A DNA stretch of 64,000 nt from Vibrio sp. JC009 (GCF_029016485.1 NZ_CP092107.1:558001-622000); one strand, 5' to 3'; shown: positions 7,774 through 17,420, numbered from the stretch's first letter. Program-made: numbers and translations. Notes: generated by a model from the sequence alone, not told the origin.

Positions 7774-8994
7774 ATGGACAGGTTGCAGAATCCGTTATGG
7801 CGGAACAGTAACTATATGCATCTGTTTCTCGCCCAGGTCACGTCGCTGGTCGGGACGGGTGTAAGTTCTGTATGTCTGGCGCTACTCGCCTACGACCTTG
7901 CCAAAGCGGAAGCCAGTTCTGTATTAAGTACGGTGTTTGCAATCAAGATGATAGCCTATATCGGCTTCTCACCACTGTTCGGCGTTATCGCAACCCGACT
8001 CCCGGCGCGCCAGACACTGATTACTCTGGATATTATCAGGGCGGCTATGTTCGCTTATATGCCCTTTGTTACCCACACCTGGGAAGTCTATATCCTGATA
8101 TTTATCATAAACACCTGCTCTGCCGGATTTACCCCGCTCTATTCTGCCTCGCTGCCGAAAGTTCTCCCGGATAAAGATCAGTACACTAAAGCTCTTTCGT
8201 TTAGCAGACTGGCTTACGATCTGGAGCAGGTATTCAGCCCGGTACTTACCAGCCTGCTGCTGGGTGTCATTAGCTTCAGAGCACTGTTCTGGTTTGATTC
8301 TTTTACCTTTATTATCTCCGGTTTACTGATTGTACTGAGTGTTATACCGACAACTGAGAACAGACGTAAAACAAAAAAAGAGATCAGTTTTTCCAATACT
8401 ATTGCAGGTATAAACAACTACCTTGCCTCACCGAAATTAAGGGCACTCTGGTACGCCTATATCGCCGCAGCTTCTGCCAGCGCTATGGTTCTGGTTAATA
8501 CTGTGGTTTATGTTCAGGAACTGCTTCAGGGTGGAGAGACTCAAACCGCTCTGGCGATGCTGGTTGCCGGACTGGGCTCTATGCTGGTTGCGCTTAAGAT
8601 ACCGTCCTGGCTCAAGATCCATCAGCCACAACGATACCAGCTTATCGGTATTGTTCTGGTTTGTCTGGCGTTTGCCGGAGGTGCATTTACGCCGGACTGG
8701 ATGGGCTTTATCTTAGTGTATTTTGTGCTCGGTGCTGGTATGTCCTGTATTCAGACTCCGGCAGGTGTCGTAGTCAACGAAGAGAGTAAAGACGAAGATA
8801 GCGCCCCCTATTTTGCAGCCCACTTCTCCCTTACCCACTTCTGGTGGCTGATAACCTACCTGGTGTCTGGTTTCAGCGCCAGTTGGTTTGGCTTATCTGT
8901 TTCGTATTTGGTTATGATGCTGTTAAGCGTGATTAGCCTGACACTTTACCTTTATGAACAGCGCAGACATAAAACGGCTGATCTGCTCAGCTAA
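7774..8994 (+). CDS. MFS transporter
   Basis: 406 residues with about twelve membrane helices in two groups of six around a basic central loop (NRRKTKKE). The sequence resembles the EntS-like / MFS_3 exporters: an N-terminal NSNYMHLFLAQVTSLVGTGVSS and a cytoplasmic loop 2-3 (VIATRLPARQTLITLDIIR). The substrate cannot be read from sequence. It is divergent from the LysR regulator. Confidence 0.8.
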   Translation: MDRLQNPLWRNSNYMHLFLAQVTSLVGTGVSSVCLALLAYDLAKAEASSVLSTVFAIKMIAYIGFSPLFGVIATRLPARQTLITLDIIRAAMFAYMPFVTHTWEVYILIFIINTCSAGFTPLYSASLPKVLPDKDQYTKALSFSRLAYDLEQVFSPVLTSLLLGVISFRALFWFDSFTFIISGLLIVLSVIPTTENRRKTKKEISFSNTIAGINNYLASPKLRALWYAYIAAASASAMVLVNTVVYVQELLQGGETQTALAMLVAGLGSMLVALKIPSWLKIHQPQRYQLIGIVLVCLAFAGGAFTPDWMGFILVYFVLGAGMSCIQTPAGVVVNEESKDEDSAPYFAAHFSLTHFWWLITYLVSGFSASWFGLSVSYLVMMLLSVISLTLYLYEQRRHKTADLLS

Positions 8995-9015
8995 CCAGCA
9001 AAGTCCTTTCAGTAT

Positions 9016-9675
9016 TTACTGATGCTGTCTGATAAGTTTCCCATCTGTTAAACGATACTCCACATCGGTCAGTGCATTTCGCAGTGCGACATCATGACTG
9101 ACCAGAATAACAGGAAGCTTTGTCTGGGTGACAATATCAATAAAGAGTTGATAATTATGGTCATCGAGACCATTAGTCGGCTCATCAAGCAACAGTAATT
9201 CCGGCTCCATAACCAGAACTGTTGCCAGTGATACTAACCGTTTCTGACCTCCGGAAAGGTGATAGCTCACTCTGTCCGCAAGATGACCGATGCCTAATTG
9301 CTCAAGGGTATCAATTGCCATCTTTTCCGCTTCTCTCTGGCTATGTCCCATATTCACAGGACCAAAGCAGACATCCTCCAGTACGGTCGGGCAAAACAGC
9401 TGGTCATCCGGGTCCTGAAAAAGATAACCGATCTTAGGACGGAAAACGGCAAAATCCTCTTCAGATTCACATACCTTACCGAATAGCTTGATCTCACCTT
9501 TTGCACCATCAAGAAGACCAAGAATAATCTGTAATAATGTGCTTTTGCCACTGCCGTTACTTCCGGTAATTGCCACTTTATCGCTTTCTGATAGCGAAAA
9601 AGACAATGCATCAGCGCACTGCTGACCATTGGGCCGTAAAAACGTCACATCTTTAAGTTCAATTAAGTTCTTCAC
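9016..9675 (-). CDS. cbiO: ECF-type nickel/cobalt transporter ATPase (CbiO-like)
   Basis: 219 residues, one ABC ATPase domain. Walker A GSNGSGKST (about 38-46), Q-loop YLFQDPDDQLF typical of ECF ATPases, signature LSGGQKR, Walker B LLLLDEPTNGLD, H-loop VSHD. The length suits a single-domain CbiO. It is the last gene of CbiM-CbiL-CbiQ-CbiO, three bases from CbiQ. Family placement is firm; nickel versus cobalt is not decided by sequence. Confidence 0.88.
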   Translation of the reverse strand: MKNLIELKDVTFLRPNGQQCADALSFSLSESDKVAITGSNGSGKSTLLQIILGLLDGAKGEIKLFGKVCESEEDFAVFRPKIGYLFQDPDDQLFCPTVLEDVCFGPVNMGHSQREAEKMAIDTLEQLGIGHLADRVSYHLSGGQKRLVSLATVLVMEPELLLLDEPTNGLDDHNYQLFIDIVTQTKLPVILVSHDVALRNALTDVEYRLTDGKLIRQHQ

Positions 9676-9678
9676 AAA

Positions 9679-10464
9679 TTAGTCCATAGTCAGGCGATAC
9701 CCCGGAAGGATATTCGTCAGGTCCGCGACAAAAATTACCGCAACAATCAACAGATAAAACAGAGCAGGTTTGTTGAGGATGTTTACTTCCCGGACACCGC
9801 TGGTCACCGGGAAATAGCCCCGGTACCCACGACACTTCATCGCCAGCCAGATACGGTCTGCCCGGTCCAGTGCTTTAACAAACAGCATACCAAACAGATA
9901 GCCGTAGCTTTTCCAGTTATGCAGTGTCGGCCCTCCGCCAAATCCTCTCGCCCGCATTGCCACTCTTAAGCGTGACAACTCCTGCTGCATCACACTGATA
10001 TAGCGAATACTAAACTGTAGCAGCAAAATAAAACGAGTCGGAACTCTGAGAGTAAATAGCGCTTTGGAAAGCTCCAGCTCAGACGTCCCGCTAAACTGGC
10101 CCATCATTATCATCGCAGACAGGGTTGCCTTAATAAAAACTTCTGCCGCTTTGAAGAGACCCGGCTCAGAAAGGGACAACGGGCCGAACTGAACAAACTG
10201 ATCACCCACATAGGAAAATGGCAAAGGAAGGATAGTCAGAATAATCAGGCCATCTATCATCATCAGCCGTTTCAGGCCGGTACCAAGCCCCATCGGACTC
10301 TGTTTCCATAAAAAGAGAGCAAGAAGAAAATAGCAGAAACAGGCCAGAAGAGAATCTGATAGTACCACGGCAAAAATCGCGGCAATTGCCACGATTATTC
10401 TGCTATGAGCGGGTATTGAGTCTGATCTTCCGGCCCCTTCGCGTCCGGCTAAGATGGCTTCCAC
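9679..10464 (-). CDS. cbiQ: ECF transporter transmembrane protein CbiQ
   Basis: 261 residues with five to six membrane helices. The two Ala-Arg-Gly-type coupling motifs of EcfT/CbiQ are visible as MRARGFGGG and MKCRGYRGY; these contact the ATPases. The start codon overlaps the stop of the CbiL-like gene, indicating translational coupling. It couples ATP hydrolysis to CbiM for Ni or Co uptake. Confidence 0.87.
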   Translation of the reverse strand: MEAILAGREGAGRSDSIPAHSRIIVAIAAIFAVVLSDSLLACFCYFLLALFLWKQSPMGLGTGLKRLMMIDGLIILTILPLPFSYVGDQFVQFGPLSLSEPGLFKAAEVFIKATLSAMIMMGQFSGTSELELSKALFTLRVPTRFILLLQFSIRYISVMQQELSRLRVAMRARGFGGGPTLHNWKSYGYLFGMLFVKALDRADRIWLAMKCRGYRGYFPVTSGVREVNILNKPALFYLLIVAVIFVADLTNILPGYRLTMD

Positions 10465-11051
10465 TATTTCTTACGATTCCTGACAAACATAAACAGACCA
10501 AACAGGCCGAAGATATAACCTATGCCGCCAAGAATATCATGCATTCTGGTTTTAGCCTCATAGCGGTCAATTTTCTCACGCAAAGGACGAACCGCTTTAG
10601 AGATAGCCTTTTGCAGCTCCTGTGGAGTTAGTGGTGAACATTTTACGTCACTGTTCACTGACTGCGTCTCTGCTGCTACATTGGTATCTGCTGTATCCGC
10701 TACTGGTTCCTGATCCGGAAATTCTGATTTATCCACATCGTAATAAGCAACATGCCCCTGTCCACCATCTGCACGAACAGAGTATGAATTAGCTTCAACG
10801 GACTTAAAGACAAACAGTCCCTCTTCGTCTGCTATAGCGGTTCTCAGAATCTCGTCACCTTTTTTTAGCTCAACTTTCGCACCAGAGCCCGGTGGGTTAC
10901 CGCCACCCACAAAGTAGATTTCGCCCTCAAGATCAAAGCCTTCAACATAAACAGACATGCGTATCTGATGAGCACTAGCAGAGAAACCTGCAGTGATACA
11001 AGCCAAAAACAGAGCCAGACTACGCGCTTTTAACCAACTAGATTTGTGCAT
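10464..11051 (-). CDS. cbiL: CbiL-like periplasmic/membrane component of Ni/Co ECF transporter
   Basis: 195 residues. Signal peptide ending near SASA/HQ, a beta-sandwich domain (about 30-115; DLEGEIYFVGG... GGQGHVAYYDVD), a low-complexity Asp/Ala/Thr linker, a helical segment (ELQKAISKAVRPLREKIDRYE) and a C-terminal membrane helix ending in RNRKK. This matches the NikL/CbiL accessory subunit of nickel/cobalt ECF systems. The exposed His-Gln after cleavage could bind metal. The beta-sandwich resembles the two small exported proteins at 24105 and 25424. Confidence 0.78.
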   Translation of the reverse strand: MHKSSWLKARSLALFLACITAGFSASAHQIRMSVYVEGFDLEGEIYFVGGGNPPGSGAKVELKKGDEILRTAIADEEGLFVFKSVEANSYSVRADGGQGHVAYYDVDKSEFPDQEPVADTADTNVAAETQSVNSDVKCSPLTPQELQKAISKAVRPLREKIDRYEAKTRMHDILGGIGYIFGLFGLFMFVRNRKK

Positions 11052-11088
11052 CTTATATCTCTTCTTCTACTACTTATGAACAGGTCTG

Positions 11089-11679
11089 CTAGGCACAGAC
11101 CAGTTCAGGACGAACCTTCTTCAATAAACGGAAAATGTATGCCCCGATAAAGCCTTCCAGTATTGCAATCGGGATATGGGCAACAATCACCAGCGAGGCG
11201 CTATTAAGGAAAACATCTCCGGACAGAGTGAGGGATATAGCTACCATCAGACTGGTAAGGAACACAGCACCAAAGCCGGATACAAAGCCAACCAGAATTG
11301 GAGACCAGCGCTGCATATAAGGCTTAAGTGCAACGCCAATTATCACCGCCGGAACAGCAATATTAATGGTGTTCACCCCTAAAACCAGCACACCGCCAAA
11401 GCCAAAGAAAACCGCCTGGAGGATTAGACCCACCAAAATAATCGGGAACGTACTCCAGCCCAGCAACAGTCCGATTATTCCGTTAAATATCAGGTGAACA
11501 CTGGAAGGCCCAACAGGAATATGAACCAGAGATGCCACAAAGAAACAGGCCGCCAGTACTGCTGCCTGAGGTATTTTACTGTCTGTTAACTGGCGAAGGC
11601 CAAGGTAGCAGCCTACTGCCGTTACTACTGCACCAGTTGCCAATACCGGGACACTTAAAACACCATCGACTATATGCAT
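11089..11679 (-). CDS. cbiM: ECF transporter substrate-binding membrane protein CbiM
   Basis: 196 residues, about six to seven membrane helices. Starts Met-His-Ile-Val-Asp-Gly; Met1-His2 form the N-terminal metal site of CbiM/NikM. PVGPSSVHLIFNGIIGLLLG carries the second conserved His. It is the first gene of the operon, with a 120-base promoter region upstream that shows no NikR palindrome or riboswitch I could recognise. Confidence 0.9.
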   Translation of the reverse strand: MHIVDGVLSVPVLATGAVVTAVGCYLGLRQLTDSKIPQAAVLAACFFVASLVHIPVGPSSVHLIFNGIIGLLLGWSTFPIILVGLILQAVFFGFGGVLVLGVNTINIAVPAVIIGVALKPYMQRWSPILVGFVSGFGAVFLTSLMVAISLTLSGDVFLNSASLVIVAHIPIAILEGFIGAYIFRLLKKVRPELVCA

Positions 11680-11800
11680 AACTTACCCATTTGTCTGGTT
11701 ACTGACCATAGAAATATTTTGCCCTAGTTTAAAGCTTTATCCGCTCTAAAACACGATACTTTATCACAGTGGTCTGATACATTTTTGCCTTTTTAAGGCG

Positions 11801-11835
11801 AAAAAAATGCCCGGCTGTATAAAATTACGCCGGGC
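11801..11835 (-). terminator. Terminator of CPC-type P-ATPase gene
   Basis: GCCCGGC (11809-11815) pairs with GCCGGGC (11829-11835). Read on the minus strand it is followed by seven T. It separates the ATPase transcript from the CbiM operon. Confidence 0.8.
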
Positions 11836-11852
11836 ACACTTATGTGTTGTGG

Positions 11853-14012
11853 CTACTGTTCTCTTTCGGAATCCGGTAGCCTCAGTAGTCTGGTAGAGTT
11901 GGCAACAACGCCCAGTGAGTGACCCACATGAACCAGTCCGGCAGTCACCGGAGACAGCCAGCCAATGGCTCCTAGTACCACACCAACAATATTTGAACCG
12001 GTAGCGATCCAGAAGTTCTGATTCGCAACCCGGATCGTCTTCTGACTTAGTGAGTAAACGCTGACTAAGCCGGTCAGATCATCTTTAACCAGTGCAATAT
12101 CCGCAGCTTCTACAGCCACTTCAGATCCGGCAGTGCCAAATGCGACACCGACTTCAGCCTGAGTTAATGCAAGTGCATCATTTATACCATCACCTATCAT
12201 GATAACCGGACCATACTGACTGGTTTCCGCATCTATCACTCTGCCTTTGTCTTCCGGCATCATAGAAGCGTGATAATCGTCCATACCCAGGCGTTCAGCT
12301 ATTGCCCGTGCTGTTGGCTCTTCATCACCGGTAACCAGAACAACACGTTTAACACCCAGCTCTCTCAGCTTCCGGATCGTCTCTTTGGTCTCCGGTCTTT
12401 CCAGCGCTTCAAAACCAAGCATGCCCTGAAGCACCTTATCTTTATAGACGTACAGAACAGTTAGGCCACGTGCTTTAAATTCATTTGATGTCTGCTCAAG
12501 TCCATTGAGAGAATCCATTGAAATACCGTAGTGCTGAGCAAGCTTAGCGTTACCTACCAGTATCTCGCCCTCTTCCAGAAGCGCCCTCATGCCCATACCC
12601 AAGTGATAGTCACACTCCTGATGCGGGATCGGGAAGGTACCGTGGAGCTTGGCCTCCTCCATTACTGCCTGTGCAAGCGGGTGATGGTTATGAGTCTCTG
12701 CTGATGCAGCGAGCTGAAGCAGTTCTTTTTCAGTAACACCTTTCGCGGTGGCTGTCTCTGCCAGACTCGGGCAAGAGGTGGTCAGCGTACCGGTTTTATC
12801 GAAGAATACAGTTTCACACTTACCAACTTCTTCCAGATAACGACCACCTTTGATCAGAATCTGACTCCGGGCAGCGGAGTTCATAGCCGCACTAACAGCA
12901 GTTGACGCAGCCAGCACAGTCGCACACGGACAGGCCATGACCAGAAGTACTGTATAAGCACGCATAATACTACCAGTCAGAAGATAGGTAATCAGAGTAG
13001 AGCCTACACCTAGTTTTAGTACTTTTTCAGCAAGACGATCTGCCACACCTTCAATTGGTGCTCTGTTTTCCAGTGCGTTTTCAACTTTGCACATCACACG
13101 GGCAAGGTAAGTGGTATCTCCGACATGTTCAACACGAACCTGAATAACCCCTTCCTGAACAAAGGTTCCGGCAAATACCTGATCAGATTCCTGTTTGTGT
13201 TTCAGCTCCTGATGTCCGGTAATCGGCGCTTCATTGAGCATAGCCTGACCATGAATAATCACACCATCCACAGAAATTTTCTCACCGGTATGCAGAACAA
13301 CGATATCACCCGGTTGAACCTGAGAAACTTCACGCTCTATCTCAATACCATTTTCCAGCACAAAAGTGTGGTGAGAGGTGATATCCAGAATATCAGAGAT
13401 ATGCTTACGACTGCGTTCGTGAATCCAGGCCGACAGCGTATCTGCACCAGAGTTAATCCAGAGGATTTCCAGCGCCGTCATCGCTTCTCCACCTATCAGT
13501 GAAGCGGCAATACCACCAGCAAGGAAGCTGTCCATATTTGGACGTCGCTCTTTTAGCGACTTCAGACCACGCCAGATAATCGGGATACTAAAGCCAAGCG
13601 TCATTAAGCCTAGTGGACTAAACAGAGCCTGAGAAACAGTCGCCCCCATTATAGAAGTCCTGATAAATGAACCTGCCGTCAGTGCAGTAATACCGGCAAA
13701 GCGTTTAAGCTCAGTCTTAGTTGCAGGAGGCTCATCCGCTTTACAACCACATTCAGACGTTTCACAACACGCACTGGAGGCTGAAACCGGCAGCAGTCGC
13801 TGTAGTTTCTCCAGAAGAAGTTGTCTGGATACAGTTTCAGGATCGTAACGCAACAGCAGTGATGAACAGATAGGGTTAATTTTTACCTGAATAACGCCAC
13901 TGGTGTTCTCGAAATCCGATTGCAGACCGTTTCGGAAAGAGAGGTCTTTTATTGCATCGATTCCCAGTCGTAACCGGCCGGGAATCTCATGTTTAATTAC
14001 AAAATTGCTCAT
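11853..14012 (-). CDS. P1B-type heavy-metal ATPase, CPC motif, HMA2-like N terminus, altered TGE motif
   Basis: 719 residues. The N-terminal HMA2-like domain (about 1-75; HEIPGRLRL) lacks CxxC and is followed by a Cys-rich linker (CCETSECGC, 82-90). Membrane helix motif CPC at 361-363, phosphorylation site DKTGT 405-409, HP motif HHPLAQAV, hinge GDGIND. The actuator-domain motif reads TGHQ (265-268) where nearly all P-type ATPases have TGES, so the Glu that drives dephosphorylation is missing. The nucleotides there (13210-13225) read this unambiguously. The C-terminal helix GSNIVGVVLGAIGWLSP resembles CtpC-like pumps. Its own Fur-like box lies at 14082. It could export iron, manganese or copper, or load a compartment; the substrate is unknown. 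Confidence 0.83.
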   Translation of the reverse strand: MSNFVIKHEIPGRLRLGIDAIKDLSFRNGLQSDFENTSGVIQVKINPICSSLLLRYDPETVSRQLLLEKLQRLLPVSASSACCETSECGCKADEPPATKTELKRFAGITALTAGSFIRTSIMGATVSQALFSPLGLMTLGFSIPIIWRGLKSLKERRPNMDSFLAGGIAASLIGGEAMTALEILWINSGADTLSAWIHERSRKHISDILDITSHHTFVLENGIEIEREVSQVQPGDIVVLHTGEKISVDGVIIHGQAMLNEAPITGHQELKHKQESDQVFAGTFVQEGVIQVRVEHVGDTTYLARVMCKVENALENRAPIEGVADRLAEKVLKLGVGSTLITYLLTGSIMRAYTVLLVMACPCATVLAASTAVSAAMNSAARSQILIKGGRYLEEVGKCETVFFDKTGTLTTSCPSLAETATAKGVTEKELLQLAASAETHNHHPLAQAVMEEAKLHGTFPIPHQECDYHLGMGMRALLEEGEILVGNAKLAQHYGISMDSLNGLEQTSNEFKARGLTVLYVYKDKVLQGMLGFEALERPETKETIRKLRELGVKRVVLVTGDEEPTARAIAERLGMDDYHASMMPEDKGRVIDAETSQYGPVIMIGDGINDALALTQAEVGVAFGTAGSEVAVEAADIALVKDDLTGLVSVYSLSQKTIRVANQNFWIATGSNIVGVVLGAIGWLSPVTAGLVHVGHSLGVVANSTRLLRLPDSEREQ

Positions 14013-14081
14013 TTAGGTGTCGCTTTGCTTTAATAATAATCAGTCTTAGTACAAGACCGCTGCCTATATATGGCAGATCTA

Positions 14082-14100
14082 AGTGATAATAATTACTAAT
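14082..14100. promoter_or_regulatory. Candidate Fur box upstream of CPC-type ATPase
   Basis: 19-base site matching about 14 of 18 informative positions of the AATGATAAT-N-ATTATCATT Fur consensus; 70-88 bases before the start codon. Confidence 0.5.
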
Positions 14101-14182
14101 TCACTCCGCTTTTATGATATGGATCACCCTTAACTGATAAAATCCATACTGTTCTAACATGAGCCGCTTTTGTAACTAATGG

Positions 14183-15154
14183 TTATAGTTTAGTCAGAGT
14201 TTTAGCCCAGGTCGTTAAGGTGTCCGGATATGTAATAACACTTGAACCTATGCTGGCAGGAAGCGTATAGATTTCATAATCACGAATTGCAGGAACCTTA
14301 GCCAGAGCCGGGTTCTTTTTCAGTCCCTTAGCTAAAGCCTGTTGAAACGGTAGTGAATCTCCGGTCAGAATAATGATATCCGGTTGCGCTTCTACCAGTT
14401 TATCCAGTTTTCTGATTGTCAGGTGACCTTTATCAATCTCTTTATCACCTATCAGAATACTACTTACATTTTCCATCCCGATGGCGTCAAGGAATAATGA
14501 GTCAGAGTAGAATCCTGGTGCTTCTACACGAAGAAAACCTTTGCCCTTCCCTTTCATAACGACACCGTTAAGAACAACCACTTTTTTTCCTGAAGCTCTG
14601 GCTTTGTTCTTGTTAACAAACGCTTCTGCTTTCGCCATTTTCTTCGCGTAAGATGCTTTTAGCTCAGCAGCCTTCTCTTCTTTTTTCAGCACCTTACCCA
14701 TCTGATCTATTGCGTCTTCTACACCATCAGAGAAATCGATAACATCAACGGTAATATCCAGACCTTCAACCAGTGAAAGCACATTTTCAGGCTTAACCTT
14801 TTTCTTCATCAGACAGAACTGAGCACTCTTTTCGACAATCAAATGCTTAACGCCAAATTTTTTGATCGCGTTAGGTATTGTCTCTTTTTTCTTCGTGGTT
14901 ACGAAGTTTGGACAACCCAGCATTTGAGAGGCATTTTTTAGCTTCGCCGCTTCAGGCCAGGAAGAGGCTCTTATCGACATAGCAACAGGCATCACTCCTA
15001 AATGGATAGCGAGATCTGCAGCGCGGTCACCAACGATAATAATGTCCTGTTTTTCCGGAGGCGGAGTAAAAGCGTGGGCTACGGAAACAATGGCAACTAG
15101 AGAAATGCCCAAAAAGAATTTTACCAGAGTGGCAAAACGGTTTGATAGATTCAC
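14183..15154 (-). CDS. Periplasmic binding protein, siderophore/haem/B12 (class III) type
   Basis: 323 residues with a signal peptide (cleavage near AHA/FTP). Two lobes joined by a long helix (about 160-190, very Lys/Glu/Ala-rich) as in BtuF/FhuD-type proteins: IIIVGDRAADLAIHLGVMPVAM in lobe 1 and PDIIILTGDSLPF in lobe 2. No membrane permease or ATPase gene is beside it, so it must borrow another transporter or work as a metal-binding chaperone. Cys residues (GCPNF, FCLMKKK) might form a disulfide. A strong Fur box sits just upstream. It lies between two P-type ATPases on the same strand. Confidence 0.75.
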   Translation of the reverse strand: MNLSNRFATLVKFFLGISLVAIVSVAHAFTPPPEKQDIIIVGDRAADLAIHLGVMPVAMSIRASSWPEAAKLKNASQMLGCPNFVTTKKKETIPNAIKKFGVKHLIVEKSAQFCLMKKKVKPENVLSLVEGLDITVDVIDFSDGVEDAIDQMGKVLKKEEKAAELKASYAKKMAKAEAFVNKNKARASGKKVVVLNGVVMKGKGKGFLRVEAPGFYSDSLFLDAIGMENVSSILIGDKEIDKGHLTIRKLDKLVEAQPDIIILTGDSLPFQQALAKGLKKNPALAKVPAIRDYEIYTLPASIGSSVITYPDTLTTWAKTLTKL

Positions 15155-15204
15155 TTTAGTTTTCCTTATTTAATACATGGATAATACGAAAAATCACAAG
15201 TGAA

Positions 15205-15223
15205 AATGATAATAGTTAGCAAT
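15205..15223. promoter_or_regulatory. Candidate Fur box upstream of binding-protein gene
   Basis: AATGATAATAGTTAGCAAT, 15 of 18 informative positions of the Fur consensus, 51-69 bases before the start codon. Confidence 0.65.
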
Positions 15224-15303
15224 TGAGGGGGTATTTGATCAAAGTCACCATTCGAAAACTTGTTCGGCTGATATTTGTTAGTTCTCATCTTTGAGACAGA
15301 AAA

Positions 15304-15327
15304 AGCCCGTCCTTAAACAGAACGGGC
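15304..15327 (-). terminator. Terminator of SCA-type ATPase operon
   Basis: GCCCGT/ACGGGC stem; on the minus strand it is followed by a T-rich tail (CTTTTTC). It ends the long operon 19165-15352. Confidence 0.7.
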
Positions 15328-15351
15328 CAGTTATTTATTGCTTGTCAGAGC

Positions 15352-17418
15352 TTACTCTTTTACTTTCCGAACAGAAAGTGACCTCGCCAGTACACCAAGC
15401 GTTGTACCATTATGCAGTAAAGCACTGGCAGCAGGGTTTAACCAACCCATAGCAGCCGCAAGCATAATACCGCTGTTAACATACTCTGCTATCCTGATAT
15501 TGCTGTTGATAATAGACATGGCAGTCTGCGCCAACTGTCTCGCTTCAACCAGACCGTACAACTTATCTTTCAGAAGAACAACATCAGCAACCTGCTGTGC
15601 CAACTCTGTACCGACACACATAGCCACGCCTACATCAGCCTGACTTAGTGCAGGAGCGTCGTTCACTCCGTCGCCGACAAACAGAACGTTGTGTCCGCTG
15701 TTCTGGAGTTGCTCGATAATGGTCGACTTGCTCTTAGGTGTCGCTTCAGCAAAAACTCTGTCCAGCTTCAGTTCATCACCCAGCTTCTGAGCTTTGTACT
15801 GTCTGTCACCAGAGATCATCACCAGGTTCTTAACACCCAGTTCGCGGAGCGTTTCCAGAGTTTCGATAGCATCTTCACGCAGGTGATCTCTCATGCCAAT
15901 CATACCTATTAGCTCACCTTCGCTGGAGATATAGATCAGATGACGGCCCATCTCCTCATATTCGCGAATCTTCGCATCAAAAGGTTCGAAATCGACATCC
16001 TCATGCACTTCCAGGAAGTGACGACTTCCCATCACCAGATGGTTTTCGCCTAAAGTACTTCTAAGCCCGTGTGCAATCACATACTCGACCTCACCATGAT
16101 CGATATGAGGAAGTTCATTGTTCTTAGCTGCATTTACTATCGCCTGCGACAATGGGTGGCTACTGTGTTCTTCAACCGACGCACTAATTGCAAGCAGAGC
16201 CCTGGCACTGTTCTTATCGGACAGTGGTACAACATCTGTTACTTCCATATCGCCATGAGTCAGAGTACCAGTCTTGTCGAATACGCAGGTATCGATCTTG
16301 ACCAGCTTCTCTATAGCGCTACCACCTTTTAGCAGGATACCGTTCTGAGCAGCCCGGTACATAATCGACTTAAAGGTTACTGGCGTACTCAGTTTAAGTG
16401 CACAGGAGTAATCAACAAGGAATACAGACGCAACCCGGTTGATGTCCTGGGTTAACGCAAAGACAGCAGCACCGATGCCAAGGGTAATCTTAACCCGGCG
16501 ATCCGCCATATCCTGAGTTACCTGCTGAGTTTCACTCTTCTCAGACAGGGAATCGTAGATAAGCTTGGCGATTTTGGCCGTTGTAGCCTCACTACCAACT
16601 TTCTCTACCCGGACTTTGATCTGCCCTTCATGTACGGACGTACCGGAATAGACCACGGCATCCAGTTCACGACGAACAGGAACACTTTCACCAGTAAGAG
16701 ATGCCTGATTGATCAATGCTTCACCCGAAGTGATCTTACCATCGATAGGGATAGCATCACCCGGCATCAGCTCTATGAGGTCGCCCTCTTTCAGTTTAGA
16801 GGAGTGGCGCTGCTCTTTGTGACCATCTTCACCTATGTACCAGACAGTGGTCTCGTGTGGTGCCATCAGATCAGCAAGCAGACGATCACTGCTGCGGTTA
16901 GTCTGATCTTCCATGTACTCACCGAGACTAATCAGACTCAGGGTCATCATGGCGGTTTTGTAATCTCTGCGCCAGAACGAGAGACCAAGCGCAACAGCAT
17001 CCAGCGCTTCGATGGAAATCTTGTTCTGCTTAAGAACGTCAAAACCTTCGACTAAACTAGGAGCAATCAGGGTAGCGGTAGTCACTGCACTCAAGTAACT
17101 GGGCAGGAAAAAGGTCGATAGCATACCGATCAGGTTCATTGCCACATCACCACGGGTAAACTGATGCTCTATACCATCACTCAGCTCACCTTCAGCCAGT
17201 TGCAAAGCAGAAATCCGGCCCTCTACAGTCGCCGCATCCAGCAACTGTTCATCATAATGAACAATCACCGAACAGGCGTACTCGTTAACCCGAATCTCTT
17301 TTATTCCCTGAATTGCTATCAGGCTCTTCTTGATCCAGTCACCGATTCCGGGGTACTGTTTTAACTCTTTAATGTTAAAGCGGATTCGCCCCGGAAAATG
17401 ATTTTTTACTATAACCAA
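15352..17418 (-). CDS. fezB: P1B-6-like ATPase, SCA motif (FezB-like, candidate ferrosome pump)
   Basis: 688 residues. HMA2-like N terminus (FPGRIRFNI) without CxxC, eight predicted helices, actuator TGES 242-245, transmembrane metal motif Ser-Cys-Ala (VDYSCALKLSTP, 338-340) instead of CPC, phosphorylation site DKTGT 381-385, HP motif at 420-421, GDGVND 582-587; all catalytic motifs are intact. The SCA helix-4 motif marks the P1B-6 subgroup, to which FezB of ferrosome clusters belongs (established knowledge, recalled). It is the last gene of an operon with an HMA2 protein and three small hydrophobic proteins, in a Fur-rich region. Role inferred: moving iron into a membrane compartment. The symbol is tentative. 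Confidence 0.72.
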   Translation of the reverse strand: MVIVKNHFPGRIRFNIKELKQYPGIGDWIKKSLIAIQGIKEIRVNEYACSVIVHYDEQLLDAATVEGRISALQLAEGELSDGIEHQFTRGDVAMNLIGMLSTFFLPSYLSAVTTATLIAPSLVEGFDVLKQNKISIEALDAVALGLSFWRRDYKTAMMTLSLISLGEYMEDQTNRSSDRLLADLMAPHETTVWYIGEDGHKEQRHSSKLKEGDLIELMPGDAIPIDGKITSGEALINQASLTGESVPVRRELDAVVYSGTSVHEGQIKVRVEKVGSEATTAKIAKLIYDSLSEKSETQQVTQDMADRRVKITLGIGAAVFALTQDINRVASVFLVDYSCALKLSTPVTFKSIMYRAAQNGILLKGGSAIEKLVKIDTCVFDKTGTLTHGDMEVTDVVPLSDKNSARALLAISASVEEHSSHPLSQAIVNAAKNNELPHIDHGEVEYVIAHGLRSTLGENHLVMGSRHFLEVHEDVDFEPFDAKIREYEEMGRHLIYISSEGELIGMIGMRDHLREDAIETLETLRELGVKNLVMISGDRQYKAQKLGDELKLDRVFAEATPKSKSTIIEQLQNSGHNVLFVGDGVNDAPALSQADVGVAMCVGTELAQQVADVVLLKDKLYGLVEARQLAQTAMSIINSNIRIAEYVNSGIMLAAAMGWLNPAASALLHNGTTLGVLARSLSVRKVKE

Positions 17419-17420
17419 GT

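Noticed and set aside
11680..11800. Possible cobalamin or NiCo riboswitch in front of cbiM
   Set aside because: Only about 120 bases, with no conserved riboswitch core or NikR palindrome recognised.
15225..15245. FNR-like sequence TTGATCAAAGTCA
   Set aside because: The second half-site has too many mismatches.
16630..17055. 141-codon plus-strand frame opposite the SCA-type ATPase
   Set aside because: Entirely antisense to a well-conserved ATPase, with no ribosome-binding site or domain.
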